Shown: positions 27,637 through 36,719 of the stretch, piece after piece
Numbering within the stretch: position 1 is the stretch's first letter
Layout of the letters: every line of letters starts with the position of its first letter
NCBI RefSeq assembly: GCF_029697505.1
Contig: NZ_JARJEF010000002.1
Span: 496,001 to 560,000, forward strand
Length of the DNA stretch: 64,000 nt
From: Pseudophaeobacter profundi
Lineage (GTDB): Bacteria > Pseudomonadota > Alphaproteobacteria > Rhodobacterales > Rhodobacteraceae
Direction of reading: 5' to 3'
Notes under the pieces: generated by a model
Databases searched by the model: none
Told to the model about the DNA's origin: nothing
The model's input: the letters and a program-made list of their open reading frames with translations, nothing else
Position numbers and translations under genes: made by a program

Positions 27637-27667
27637 CGGCAGCACGGGGCTGCCGCATTGCCGTTAT
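27633..27667 (+). terminator. Hairpin(s) at the 3' end of the Old Yellow Enzyme gene
   Basis: Two overlapping inverted repeats are present. The inner one is CGGCAGC (27637-27643) with GCTGCCG (27649-27655). The outer one is ATAACGGCA (27633-27641) with TGCCGTTAT (27659-27667), a perfect 9-bp match that includes the stop codon. They share bases and cannot both form. No T-run follows. Confidence 0.4.
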
Positions 27668-27772
27668 GCGCGCGCCCCGTCTCGCTTGTGGCCCATGCGG
27701 ACAGTCCCGATTTGATATGCACCAGTGAAAATCTACATCCTAATCATTCTGGGAACACCGAAGGCTTTCACG

Positions 27773-28543
27773 ATGATCAAAATGAGCGATACTGGCACCG
27801 CAGGCCAGCTTGAGATGCGCATGAGCGGAACCATCTCATCCGAGGACTATGAATACGTACTGACACCAGCACTTGAAGCGGCGCTAACCGAAGTTGACGC
27901 GGTGCGCCTGCTGATTGTGGTTAGTGGCGATGTGAATTTTGAAGTCGGGGCCGTCTGGGCCGATATGAAACTTGGCCTCAGTCATTGGCGCGGCTTCGAC
28001 CGGCTGGCGGTCTGCGCGGCCCCTGGCTGGATTGCCAACAGCTTTCGCGCCTTTGCGCCGTTCATGCCCTGCCCGGTACAGGTTTTTGATCTGAAAGACG
28101 AAGACGCAGCCCGGCGTTGGCTCAGAGAGTCACTTGGCGCCATTCACCTGCGCACATTGGGCGGCCCAGCCGTGCAAATTGAACTGATCGGCAAAGTGAG
28201 CCCCGAGGACTACGCAATCGCGCAGGGTGATCTAGATGCAAAGCTGCGCGAAATGAACGGGTTTCGCTTGCTGCTTGATCTGCGCGAATTTGATGGCTGG
28301 CAAGGATTGTCGGCCATGGCGGCCCATATGTCGCTTGCGCGTTGCCACGTCGGGATGCTGGACAAGGCGGCCATCGTTGGCGACCGGGCCTGGCAGAAAA
28401 TGGCGCAAAAGATCGGTGCGCAGTTCGTGGGGGCAGAGACCCGGTTCTTTGACGCGGAAAATTTTGAAACCGCAAAGAGCTGGCTGATTTCAGACCAACC
28501 CCAGGATCGCCAAGCCAGCAAACACCCGGCAGGCGGAGATTAG
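27773..28543 (+). CDS. Protein with two SpoIIAA-like domains
   Basis: This 256-aa cytoplasmic protein is built of two SpoIIAA-like/DUF3478 units. Each begins with a G(T/K)(I/V)S(S/P)EDY motif (GTISSEDYEYVLTPAL early; GKVSPEDYAIAQGDLD about residue 140) and carries the W.D/F.GW and AVCA/AIVGDRAW strands. A GTG at 27725 is possible, but the ATG at 27773 has a GAAGG site 8 bases upstream. Single-domain relatives are widespread with no settled role; STAS-like phosphorylation or lipid binding has been proposed. It stands alone between two metabolic genes. Confidence 0.75.
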   Translation: MIKMSDTGTAGQLEMRMSGTISSEDYEYVLTPALEAALTEVDAVRLLIVVSGDVNFEVGAVWADMKLGLSHWRGFDRLAVCAAPGWIANSFRAFAPFMPCPVQVFDLKDEDAARRWLRESLGAIHLRTLGGPAVQIELIGKVSPEDYAIAQGDLDAKLREMNGFRLLLDLREFDGWQGLSAMAAHMSLARCHVGMLDKAAIVGDRAWQKMAQKIGAQFVGAETRFFDAENFETAKSWLISDQPQDRQASKHPAGGD

Positions 28544-28553
28544 CCATTTCAGA

Positions 28554-28659
28554 TTAGCAAGTTTGCGAAACCAAGGAAAACTTGCTGTGAAACCCATCTA
28601 TATAGAGACTTTGCAAAACTTTGCAGTCACTCTTGACCGCAGGGTGCAAATTTATTGCG
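28554..28659 (+). promoter_or_regulatory. Cluster of TTTGCAAA-like sites upstream of prpE
   Basis: A TTTGCAAA element at 28610-28617 is followed after two bases by TTTGCAGT (28620-28627). Related half-sites lie at 28554-28569 (TTAGCAA and TTTGCGAA) and 28645-28659 (TGCAAA and TTGCG). The element resembles the TTTGCAAA repeats bound by ScfR/RamB-family short-chain acyl-CoA regulators such as PccR of Rhodobacter sphaeroides. The spacing differs from the described operator, so the match is partial. Confidence 0.5.
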
Positions 28660-28748
28660 TCTCTGTGACGCGGGGTCACTATGATTACTTGCTCAGACGG
28701 CGGGCTTGCGCCTAACTCGTTTCAACACAAAACGCGTGGAGGACGCCG

Positions 28749-30641
28749 ATGTCGTATAAAGAGACCTATGCCCAGTGGAAAGCCGACCCAGAAGCCTTTT
28801 GGATGCAGGCCGCCGAAGCCATTGATTGGGATACCCCCCCAAGCAAGGCGTTGACAACCAAGGGCGAGGGGCTTTTTGAATGGTTTGCCGATGCCAAGGT
28901 CAACACCTGCTACAACGCGGTGGACCGCCATGTTGAGGCCGGGCGCGGCGAGCAGACGGCGATCATCTATGACAGCCCGATCACCCATACAAAACGCGAA
29001 ATTTCATATGTGGAGCTGCGCAATCGCGTGGCAAATCTGGCCGGCGCCCTGCGTGCCAAGGGCATCGAAAAGGGTGATCGCGTCATCATCTATATGCCAA
29101 TGATCCCCGAAGCGCTGGAGGCCATGCTGGCCTGTGCCCGTATCGGTGCCGTGCATTCGGTGGTCTTTGGCGGCTTTGCTGCCAATGAACTGGCAGTGCG
29201 CATTGATGACGCCACCCCCAAAGCCATCATCGCCGCCTCTTGCGGGGTAGAGCCGGGCCGCGTGGTACATTACAAGCCACTGCTGGACGGCGCCATTGAG
29301 CTGGCGACGCATAAACCGGATTTCTGCGTCATCCTGCAGCGCGAACAGGAAGTGGCACAGCTGGTCGAAGGCCGGGATTTCAACTGGCATGGCTTTCAAT
29401 ACGGGGTCGAACCCGCCGACTGCCTCCCGGTTGAGGGAAATCACCCCTCCTATATCCTCTATACCTCTGGCACGACGGGTCAGCCCAAGGGGGTTATTCG
29501 CCATACTGCAGGACAGTTGGTGGCGCTGAACTGGACAATGAAGAACATCTACAACGTCGATCCCGGCGATGTGTTCTGGGCCGCCTCGGATGTGGGCTGG
29601 GTCGTGGGCCACAGCTATATCTGCTATGGTCCGCTGATCCACGGGAACACCACCGTTGTGTTTGAAGGCAAGCCCATCGGTACCCCGGATGCGGGCACGT
29701 TCTGGCGGGTGATTTCCGAACATAAGGTCAAAAGCTTCTTTACCGCGCCCACCGCCTTTCGCGCGGTAAAGCGTGAAGACCCCAAGGGCGAATTCGTCGG
29801 CAAATACGACCTGAGCTGCCTGGAACAGGTCTATCTGGCGGGCGAGCGCGCCGATCCAGACACCATCACCTGGGCGCAAAACCAGCTCAAGGTGCCGGTG
29901 ATCGACCATTGGTGGCAAACCGAAACCGGCTGGTCGATTGCCGCCAACCCGCTTGGTATTGAAGAGCTGCCAACCAAACTGGGCTCGCCCGCCTTGCCAA
30001 TGCCCGGCTATGAAGTCGATATTCTGGATGAAGGCGGCCACCCCGTCGCCGCCGGAGAACTCGGCGCCATCGCCATCAAGCTGCCCCTGCCCCCCGGCAC
30101 CCTGCCCACGCTGTGGAACGCCGAGGCGCGCTTTCGAAAAAGCTACATGACGACCTTCCCCGGTTATTATGAAACGGGAGATGCGGGCATGAAGGACGAA
30201 GACGGCTATCTTTACATCATGGCGCGTACCGATGACGTGATCAACGTGGCCGGGCACCGCCTGTCAACCGGAGCGATGGAGGAGGTTCTGGCCGCGCATC
30301 CGGATGTGGCGGAATGCGCAGTGATTGGCGTGGCCGATGCGCTCAAGGGGCAAATGCCGCTGGGCCTTCTCTGCCTGAATGCCGGGGTCAACCGCGATCC
30401 GGATGAGATCATCGCCGAGGTGGTCAAACAGGTACGCGACACGATTGGTCCGGTGGCGGCCTTCAAGACGGCGGTGATTGTCGACCGCCTGCCCAAGACC
30501 CGATCCGGTAAGATCCTGCGCGGCACCATGGTGAATATCGCAGATGGCACCGCCTGGAAAATGCCGGCGACCATTGATGACCCGGTGATTCTGGATGAAA
30601 TCACCGAAGCACTGCAAAGCCTTGGCTTTGCCAAAGCCTGA
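28749..30641 (+). CDS. prpE: Propionyl-CoA synthetase (AMP-forming)
   Basis: This enzyme activates propionate to propionyl-CoA with ATP, feeding the methylmalonyl-CoA or methylcitrate route. The 630-aa protein is close to the usual PrpE length. The ANL-superfamily motifs are complete: the P-loop YTSGTTGQPKGV, the WWQTETG segment, YETGDAG, and the C-terminal catalytic lysine in KTRSGKILRG. The start follows GGAGGACGCCG. The upstream region carries TTTGCAAA-like sites that fit propionyl-CoA control. Acetate could be an alternative substrate, but the N-terminus (YAQWKADPEAFW) is PrpE-like. Confidence 0.93.
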   Translation: MSYKETYAQWKADPEAFWMQAAEAIDWDTPPSKALTTKGEGLFEWFADAKVNTCYNAVDRHVEAGRGEQTAIIYDSPITHTKREISYVELRNRVANLAGALRAKGIEKGDRVIIYMPMIPEALEAMLACARIGAVHSVVFGGFAANELAVRIDDATPKAIIAASCGVEPGRVVHYKPLLDGAIELATHKPDFCVILQREQEVAQLVEGRDFNWHGFQYGVEPADCLPVEGNHPSYILYTSGTTGQPKGVIRHTAGQLVALNWTMKNIYNVDPGDVFWAASDVGWVVGHSYICYGPLIHGNTTVVFEGKPIGTPDAGTFWRVISEHKVKSFFTAPTAFRAVKREDPKGEFVGKYDLSCLEQVYLAGERADPDTITWAQNQLKVPVIDHWWQTETGWSIAANPLGIEELPTKLGSPALPMPGYEVDILDEGGHPVAAGELGAIAIKLPLPPGTLPTLWNAEARFRKSYMTTFPGYYETGDAGMKDEDGYLYIMARTDDVINVAGHRLSTGAMEEVLAAHPDVAECAVIGVADALKGQMPLGLLCLNAGVNRDPDEIIAEVVKQVRDTIGPVAAFKTAVIVDRLPKTRSGKILRGTMVNIADGTAWKMPATIDDPVILDEITEALQSLGFAKA

Positions 30642-30850
30642 CACCAGATCGCTGGCCTTTTTTGGGGGGCGGCAACGCCCCCTGACCGCCCCGCAAGCGC
30701 CGCCGCGGCGATAGATTGACCGCATGGCGCACAACGGCCGCAAAAACCAGGAAACACCCAAAAAATCTAATCGATCCGCGCGAACTATGGGCGGGTTTCC
30801 CTTGCAACCGATTTGTGCCGCTCTACCCTGCCCGGCAGGAGATGAGCATT

Positions 30851-32281
30851 ATGAAAACAGACGATATCTGGCGCCTTAGCGCCACCGAACTTTCCACCCT
30901 GACACGGGCCGGCGACCTCTCGGCAGAGACCGCTGTTCAGGCCTCGATTGACCGCATGCAGGCGGTCAACCCCGCGCTGAACGCGGTGGTGGAAGACCTG
31001 AGCACCGAGGCCCTGACCCGGGCCCGAGATCTGGACAAGGCCCGCGCTGCTGGCGCGACGCCGGGGCCCTTGCAGGGGGTGCCCGTGACCATCAAGATCA
31101 ACGTTGATCAAGCAGGCCATGCCACTTCAAACGGTGTGGTGGCGCTGAAGGATCTGATCGCCCCCGACGATGCGCCGGTGGTGGCAAACCTGCAAAAGGC
31201 CGGCGCGGTTGTGATCGGCCGCACCAACACGCCCGAGTTTTCCTTTCGCGCGGACACCGACAACCCGCTGCATGGCCGCACCCATAACCCCTGGGGCAAA
31301 CATATCTCGGCTGGCGGGTCTTCTGGCGGAGCGGGTGCCAGTGTCATGGCAGGCATTGGCGCGCTGGCGCATGGCAACGACATTGGTGGCTCGCTGCGGT
31401 TTCCGGCGGCCGCAAATGGTGCGGTGACGGTGAAACCCGGCCTGGGGCGTGTGCCCGCCTGGAACCCCAGCCAAAAAGCCGAACGCGGCATCCTGGCGCA
31501 ATCCATGTCGGTGCAGGGTCTGATCACCCGCTCGGCGGCAGATCTGCATCTGGCGATGCCCAACCTGATTGCCCCCGATCACCGCGATCCCTTTCATGTG
31601 CCCCTGCCTTGGCGCGGCGCGGCGCTGGATGGCCCCATCAAGGTTGCCTTTACCCGCAACACCTATGGCTATGATCTGCACCCCGAGGTCAATCTGGCAC
31701 TGGAAACCGCCCGCGATGCGCTGTCGGATGCAGGCTATGTGGTGGAAGAGGTCGAAACGCCAGATGTCTTTGACGCTGGTCGCACCGGCTATCGTGCCTT
31801 GATGGGCGAAGTCTATGCCATGATGAAGCAGGATATTGACGCTGCCGGGTCTGATACCGTGCGCCAGATTTTTGAGGTCTATTTTCAGGAATTCCCCCCC
31901 TTTGCCGGGACGGAACTGCTGCAGATGATGGCCAAACGCAGCCACTACGCCCGCGAATGGGCGCAGTTCATGCAGGATTATCCGCTGGTGCTGACGCCGT
32001 TTTTGCCGCAGCCGTTCTTCAAGCCGGATCGCGACACCGAAGGTGCCGAGGGCGTGCATGAAGTGCTGGGCTGTGCGGTCTATTCCTACGCGATGAATTA
32101 CCTCGGCCTGCCAGCGGGCTGCGTGCCGGCACGACTGGCGCCCCTGGCAACCGGGCCGCAGCCGATCAATGTTCAGATTGTGGCCCGGCGCTGGCGCGAA
32201 GACATGGCGGTCGATGCCTGCGCCGAAATCGAACAGCGGGTTGGCCGCTTTAGCCCACAACTGTGGGATCAGATGGCCTAG
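30851..32281 (+). CDS. Amidase signature family protein
   Basis: This 476-aa enzyme hydrolyses or transfers amides through a Ser-cisSer-Lys triad. The triad is visible: Lys in PVTIKINVD, the cis-Ser in AGGSSGGAGAS and the nucleophile Ser in HGNDIGGSLRFPA. It resembles indoleacetamide hydrolase- or AmiE-unrelated GatA-like amidases; the substrate is not deducible. The frame is open to 30716, but the ATG at 30851 lies nine bases after AGGAG. A strong hairpin 43 bp past the stop probably ends the transcript. It starts about 210 bp after prpE. Confidence 0.9.
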   Translation: MKTDDIWRLSATELSTLTRAGDLSAETAVQASIDRMQAVNPALNAVVEDLSTEALTRARDLDKARAAGATPGPLQGVPVTIKINVDQAGHATSNGVVALKDLIAPDDAPVVANLQKAGAVVIGRTNTPEFSFRADTDNPLHGRTHNPWGKHISAGGSSGGAGASVMAGIGALAHGNDIGGSLRFPAAANGAVTVKPGLGRVPAWNPSQKAERGILAQSMSVQGLITRSAADLHLAMPNLIAPDHRDPFHVPLPWRGAALDGPIKVAFTRNTYGYDLHPEVNLALETARDALSDAGYVVEEVETPDVFDAGRTGYRALMGEVYAMMKQDIDAAGSDTVRQIFEVYFQEFPPFAGTELLQMMAKRSHYAREWAQFMQDYPLVLTPFLPQPFFKPDRDTEGAEGVHEVLGCAVYSYAMNYLGLPAGCVPARLAPLATGPQPINVQIVARRWREDMAVDACAEIEQRVGRFSPQLWDQMA

Positions 32282-32590
32282 GCGGCGCTTTGGCGCCCGC
32301 AAGACTATGCACATAAAAGAAGACCGGGAGAGGGGTTGCCCCTCTCCCGGCTCCTTTCAGACCATGAAAACTAGCTGATACACGACTGCCTTCCGCCAAA
32401 GGGCCAAATTTGTCGCTCACTACACAGGCAGGCTCCATCCAGAAGACTAGGAATGACCACAGAAACTTTGACCTGCCGTAGGGTAAGAGTGCCTTAGAAA
32501 CAGGCGACAAGACCAGCCCTATCACAGAAACGTGATCGTATATCGCGCGCACCTGCAGCAAAGAGCAGCCCGGCCAGGCCCCCTCCTCTT
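32282..32590. other. Intergenic region between amidase and nadK genes
   Basis: This 309-bp region separates two convergent genes. It holds the strong hairpin listed next and otherwise no frame with a credible start or product. The remaining sequence is slightly AT-richer than its surroundings. Confidence 0.6.
32324..32350. terminator. Strong hairpin terminator between convergent amidase and nadK genes
   Basis: A perfect 12-bp stem, CCGGGAGAGGGG (32324-32335) and CCCCTCTCCCGG (32339-32350), has a TTG loop. CTCCTTTC follows on the plus strand. The A-rich stretch ATAAAAGAAG precedes it, giving a T-rich tail on the minus strand. It can serve both convergent genes. Confidence 0.75.
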
Positions 32591-33346
32591 TCAGGTAAAT
32601 TGTTCTGAGATCAGGCGCTCTTCCAACCCATGGCCAGGATCGAACAGGATCTTGTGGCGGATGCTGCGTTCTGTCTGGATTTCAACCCACTGGATATCGG
32701 GGCAGGAAATGGAATCCGCATCGGCCATCACCGGGCGCTTGTCTGCCTCCAGCACATCAAAGCGTACCTTGGCGCTGCTGGGCAACAGTGCGCCCTGCCA
32801 GCGGCGGGGGCGAAAGGCGGCAATCGCCGTCAGCGCCAGGACATCCGACCCAATTGGCAGGATCGGCCCATGCGCCGAATAATTATAGGCGGTGGATCCC
32901 GCCGGGGTCGAGACCAGCGCCCCGTCGCAGACCAGCTCTGACAGTCTTTGCCGCCCATCCACCGATATCTTCAGCCGCGCCGCCTGCGGACCTGCCCGCA
33001 GCAGCGAGACCTCATTGATCGCCAGGGCCTTGTGGACGGCCCCATCCCTGCCCATGGCTGTCATTGACAGCGGATTGATGATCTCTTCATTGGCGGCCTC
33101 TAGCCGGGCAATCAAACCGTCCTCATGGTATTCATTCATCAAGAAACCAACGGTGCCGCGGTTCATGCCATAGACTGGCGCCGCAAGATCGACCATCTCG
33201 TGCAGGGTTTTCAGCATGAAGCCATCCCCGCCCAGGGCCACAATCACATCGGCCTCGGAGGCGTCGACCGTACCGTGCCGTTTGACCAAAGCATCACGGG
33301 CCAATTGTGCCACCGGGGCATCACTGGCCAAAAAGGCGATTCTCAT
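32591..33346 (-). CDS. nadK: NAD kinase
   Basis: NadK phosphorylates NAD to NADP using ATP. The 251-aa protein is of normal length for alphaproteobacteria. It has the GGDG motif ([17 protein letters not shown], residues 39-42), the [12 protein letters not shown] segment, INEVSLLR and the substrate-binding [17 protein letters not shown]. The track frame opens at 33397, but the ATG at 33346 ([11 protein letters not shown]) is the conserved start. The gene is divergent from glyA, with about 190 bp between them. Confidence 0.95.
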   Translation of the reverse strand: MRIAFLASDAPVAQLARDALVKRHGTVDASEADVIVALGGDGFMLKTLHEMVDLAAPVYGMNRGTVGFLMNEYHEDGLIARLEAANEEIINPLSMTAMGRDGAVHKALAINEVSLLRAGPQAARLKISVDGRQRLSELVCDGALVSTPAGSTAYNYSAHGPILPIGSDVLALTAIAAFRPRRWQGALLPSSAKVRFDVLEADKRPVMADADSISCPDIQWVEIQTERSIRHKILFDPGHGLEERLISEQFT

Positions 33347-33534
33347 TGTCTCTAAACCCTGTTTCCGGTGTGAGCCATTTTGTTCCGAAACAAGCACAGC
33401 TGAACCACAAAGACCAGACTTGCCGCTCTAACGCCGATGATTGCCGCTTTACAGCCTTTAAGATCTGTGAAGTTTCCGATAGGAAATTCGCAAGAACACC
33501 CAAACCTGCCACCTCCTACCTAAGCGGAGCCATC

Positions 33535-34830
33535 ATGACAGCGACCCCCCGTGATCCCGGATTTTTCACCGAAGCCCTGGCCGAACGTGACCCCGAACTT
33601 TTTGGTGCCATGACAGACGAGCTGCATCGCCAGCGCGACGAGATCGAATTGATCGCCTCTGAAAACATCGTCTCTGCCGCGGTGATGGAAGCACAGGGTT
33701 CTGTGCTGACCAACAAATACGCCGAGGGCTATCCTGGCCGTCGCTACTATGGCGGTTGCCAGCACGTTGACGTGGCTGAAAACCTGGCCATCGACCGCGC
33801 CAAGCAGCTGTTTGGCTGCGAGTTTGCCAATGTGCAGCCCAACTCTGGCAGCCAGGCCAACCAGGGGGTGTTTCAGGCGCTGATCCAGCCCGGCGATACC
33901 ATCCTTGGCATGGACCTCTCTGCGGGCGGTCACCTGACCCATGGCGCGCGGCCAAACCAGTCGGGCAAATGGTTCAACGCAATCCATTATGGTGTGCGCG
34001 AAGACAACAACCTGATCGACTATGACCAGATCCAGGCGCTGGCGACCGAACACCAGCCCAAGCTGATCATTGCTGGTGGGTCTGCCATCCCACGTCAGAT
34101 TGATTTTGCCAAGTTCCGTGAAATTGCCGATTCCGTTGGCGCCTATTTCATGGTTGATATGGCCCATATCGCTGGCCTGATTGCTGCGGGTGAACACCCC
34201 TCGCCCTTCCCACATGCGCATGTAGCCACCACCACAACGCACAAAACCCTGCGCGGCCCCCGTGGCGGCATGATCGTGACCAACGATGAAGCCATCGCAA
34301 AGAAGGTCAACTCGGCGATTTTCCCCGGTATCCAGGGTGGTCCGCTGATGCATGTGATCGCAGGCAAGGCTGTTGCCTTTGGCGAAGCACTGCGTCCCGA
34401 ATTCAAAGAGTATCAAAAGCAGGTGCGCGCCAATGCGGTTGCCCTGGCGGATGAGTTGATCAAAGGCGGTCTTGATATCGTCACTGGCGGCACCGACACC
34501 CATGTCATGCTGGTGGACCTGCGTCCCAAAGGCGTGACCGGCAACATCGTCGACAAAGCCCTTGGCCGCGCCCATATCACCACCAACAAAAACGGCATCC
34601 CCTTTGACCCGGAAAAACCCACGGTCACGTCCGGGATCCGCCTGGGCACCCCTGCGGGTACTACCCGTGGCTTTGGCGAGGCGGAGTTCCGCGAAATCGC
34701 GCGGCTGATTGTCGAAGTGGTTGATGGGCTGGCCGCCAATGGCGAAGAAAACAACGCAGAGGTAGAGGCTGCCGTACGCGGCAAGGTTTCAGCCCTTTGC
34801 GAAAAATTCCCTCTGTATCCAAACCTCTAA
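33535..34830 (+). CDS. glyA: Serine hydroxymethyltransferase
   Basis: GlyA interconverts serine and glycine, passing the one-carbon unit to tetrahydrofolate. The 431-aa PLP enzyme has the Schiff-base lysine in [14 protein letters not shown] (Lys237), the N-terminal [10 protein letters not shown] and [10 protein letters not shown]. The ATG at 33535 gives the family's usual N-terminus, following AAGCGGAG. An intrinsic terminator lies 22 bp after the stop. The upstream 190 bp show no convincing riboswitch to me. Confidence 0.97.
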   Translation: MTATPRDPGFFTEALAERDPELFGAMTDELHRQRDEIELIASENIVSAAVMEAQGSVLTNKYAEGYPGRRYYGGCQHVDVAENLAIDRAKQLFGCEFANVQPNSGSQANQGVFQALIQPGDTILGMDLSAGGHLTHGARPNQSGKWFNAIHYGVREDNNLIDYDQIQALATEHQPKLIIAGGSAIPRQIDFAKFREIADSVGAYFMVDMAHIAGLIAAGEHPSPFPHAHVATTTTHKTLRGPRGGMIVTNDEAIAKKVNSAIFPGIQGGPLMHVIAGKAVAFGEALRPEFKEYQKQVRANAVALADELIKGGLDIVTGGTDTHVMLVDLRPKGVTGNIVDKALGRAHITTNKNGIPFDPEKPTVTSGIRLGTPAGTTRGFGEAEFREIARLIVEVVDGLAANGEENNAEVEAAVRGKVSALCEKFPLYPNL

Positions 34831-34852
34831 GGCTGGATCTTAACAAAAACAG

Positions 34853-34884
34853 AGCCGTCGCCGATACCCCGGCGGCGGCTTTTT
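34853..34884 (+). terminator. Intrinsic terminator of glyA
   Basis: The stem AGCCGTCGCCG (34853-34863) pairs with CGGCGGCGGCT (34870-34880) with one G-T wobble. It is followed by a five-base T run, a standard Rho-independent terminator just after the glyA stop. Confidence 0.88.
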
Positions 34885-35007
34885 GAATTCTGTTTCCCAG
34901 TGTTCTAACCCACATGTCGCAGGCCGCTTGGCGCCTTCGAATAGATCACCCAGCACCGACGCGGTTCCGCCCCGGCCACATCTCTCCTGCATCAGATGGT
35001 TCAGGAC

Positions 35008-35373
35008 CTAGATAAAGCCCCGCCAGCGCAGAACCACAACCAGCAGCACAAAGACCACCAATAGCGAAAACACCATTCCTGCCAGCATCTCTAGCAGGCG
35101 TCCCTTGCGTCTATCCGCGATATCAATGGATTTCAGGTGTCTTTTCACTTCGCGCGCGGCCTTTCGCAGGGACTCTTCGTCCTGGATCTGGCGCAGTTTT
35201 GGATGTTCCAGCAGCGGCAGCGCCTCGGCCAGGCGCATCCCCTGTTTGTAAATCCGACGCGGCAGGCGACGGCGCGCCTTGGCCAGGGCCCCTGCCAGAT
35301 CGCCAGAGGCCTCGGCACGAGAGTTCAGCAGGTCTTGCACCTCTTTGATATCGGCAAAGATGTCCTGGGCCAT
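35008..35373 (-). CDS. Hypothetical protein with C-terminal membrane anchor
   Basis: This 121-aa protein has a charged, probably helical N-terminal part rich in Glu, Lys and Arg (e.g. LLNSRAEASGDLAGALAKAR). A single C-terminal membrane helix, LLEMLAGMVFSLLVVFVLLV, ends in LRWRGFI. It looks like a tail-anchored or coiled-coil membrane protein. The ATG at 35373 has a GGAG site. It is divergent from the alpha/beta hydrolase gene. No family is recognised. Confidence 0.7.
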   Translation of the reverse strand: MAQDIFADIKEVQDLLNSRAEASGDLAGALAKARRRLPRRIYKQGMRLAEALPLLEHPKLRQIQDEESLRKAAREVKRHLKSIDIADRRKGRLLEMLAGMVFSLLVVFVLLVVVLRWRGFI

Positions 35374-35504
35374 AGCTGTGCTCCGCGCTGCGGGGCCACG
35401 ATGATTTTGCGCCCCAAAAATGTCCTGCCCCTCTCAGTAGCGCAAGGGCGGCGGTGTCTCAATGGGGCTGGCGCCGCAAAGCGCAGGGCGCTATCACTGC
35501 GCCC

Positions 35505-36263
35505 ATGCTGAACTACATCCTACATGGCCAAGCCACCGACAAACCGCCCCTGCTGATTGCCCATGGGCTCTATGGTTCTGCCCGCAACTGGGGGGTGATC
35601 TGCAAACGGCTGGCAGATGAACGCCAGGTGGTGGCGGTTGATCTGCGCAACCATGGCCAAAGCGCCTGGACCCAGAGCCACAGCTATCCCGAGATGGCCG
35701 AAGATCTGGCGGAGGTCATCACGCAGTTTGGTGGACAGATGGATGTGATCGGTCATTCCATGGGGGGCAAGACCGCAATGATGCTGGCCCTGAACCACCC
35801 GACCATGGTGCATCGGCTGATCATCGCCGATATCGCCCCGGTGCCCTATAGCCACAGCCAGATCCAATTCATCGAGGCCATGCGCGCGGTGGATTTTTCG
35901 CGGGTGGAACGCCGCCCCGATGCCGAGGCGCAGCTGGCCGCCGCCGGGGTGGAACCTGCCTTGCAGAGCTTCTTCACCCAATCACTTGATATTGCAAACA
36001 AAGGCTGGCGACTGAACCTAGACACCCTGGCCCGGCACATGCCGGACATTATGTCCTTTCCACAGACCGAGGCCCAGTGGACCGGGCCCGCGCTGTTTTT
36101 GGCAGGAGCCGAATCTGACTATGTGCGCCGCGCAGATCGCGACGTCACCCTGGCCCGGTTTCCCAATGCACGTTTTGCCAAAATTCCCGGCGCTGGCCAT
36201 TGGCTGCATGCCGAAAAGCCGCGCGAATTTGAGGCCAACGCGCGTGCCTTCCTGAACGCCTGA
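35505..36263 (+). CDS. Alpha/beta fold hydrolase, YbfF-like esterase
   Basis: This 252-aa serine hydrolase resembles the YbfF group of short acyl-chain esterases. The nucleophile elbow is GHSMGGKTAM (Ser85). The oxyanion region is IAHGLYGSARNW, and the catalytic His lies in GAGHWLHAEKPREF. The frame is open from 35454, but the conserved protein starts at the ATG at 35505 (MLNYILHG). The substrate is not known. Its 3' end converges with the 65-aa membrane protein gene, 53 bp away. Confidence 0.87.
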   Translation: MLNYILHGQATDKPPLLIAHGLYGSARNWGVICKRLADERQVVAVDLRNHGQSAWTQSHSYPEMAEDLAEVITQFGGQMDVIGHSMGGKTAMMLALNHPTMVHRLIIADIAPVPYSHSQIQFIEAMRAVDFSRVERRPDAEAQLAAAGVEPALQSFFTQSLDIANKGWRLNLDTLARHMPDIMSFPQTEAQWTGPALFLAGAESDYVRRADRDVTLARFPNARFAKIPGAGHWLHAEKPREFEANARAFLNA

Positions 36264-36315
36264 TCAACATTGGCAGATAAGAATCGGCCAGCCCGGGCGT
36301 CTGCCCAGCAGGCCG

Positions 36316-36513
36316 TTAGCTATGGGCAGCAGCCCCCTGATACAGCTGGCGCGCCACCAACCAGGCGACCGGCATCCCCAGCAGCGCCCCCATCGCGGCG
36401 GCAGTCAAGATTGCCTGGACAGAAACAAATCCAGCAACCAGAACGACAATAACGCCCGCCCCGGCCAGGCTGCTGCCAATGAGAGAATACAAAATGGATG
36501 CAAGGCGTAGCAT
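36316..36513 (-). CDS. 65-aa two-helix membrane protein preceded by an FNR-type box
   Basis: This small membrane protein has two helices and a conserved GALLGMPVAWLVARQL segment in the second. The ATG at 36513 has a perfect AAAGGAGG site. Relatives in roseobacters are often misannotated as CTP synthetase, from memory of such annotations; nothing here suggests that activity. The protein resembles the 74-aa protein at 42506-42730 along its whole length, including the motif GA(L/F)LG(M/V)PV(A/T)W. An FNR/NnrR-like box is centred 74 bp upstream, so it may respond to oxygen lack or NO. Function is unknown. Confidence 0.75.
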   Translation of the reverse strand: MLRLASILYSLIGSSLAGAGVIVVLVAGFVSVQAILTAAAMGALLGMPVAWLVARQLYQGAAAHS

Positions 36514-36580
36514 GTGAACCTCCTTTAAGGTCTAGGCCTGGAAATTACGCCCTATATAAACGCACGGGGCCCTGGCCACT

Positions 36581-36594
36581 TTGATCAGGATCAT
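36581..36594. promoter_or_regulatory. FNR/NnrR-type box between the 65-aa gene and the Crp/Fnr gene
   Basis: TTGATCAGGATCAT is a one-mismatch copy of TTGAT-N4-ATCAA. It is centred 74 bp upstream of the minus-strand 65-aa gene and 132 bp upstream of the regulator gene. The shorter distance matches those of the boxes before norC, nirK and pseudoazurin. Confidence 0.65.
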
Positions 36595-36719
36595 CCCGCC
36601 GCCAAGAAACCGTCATCAGGATTCACGCCGCCGCTCATCGGCAACACAGTCGGCTGCGGTGCTATTTACCTCATGTATATCCACACAGTTTCTGATAGGG
36701 GGTACGAAACCGAACCAGC

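Noticed and set aside
30664-30683. GC hairpin GGGGGCG/CGCCCCC after prpE as a terminator
   Set aside because: The T-run lies before the stem on the plus strand and not after it, so it does not fit an intrinsic terminator in either direction.
33347-33534. Possible riboswitch upstream of glyA
   Set aside because: I looked for glycine, SAM and folate riboswitch cores and saw no convincing conserved stems; a covariance-model search would decide.
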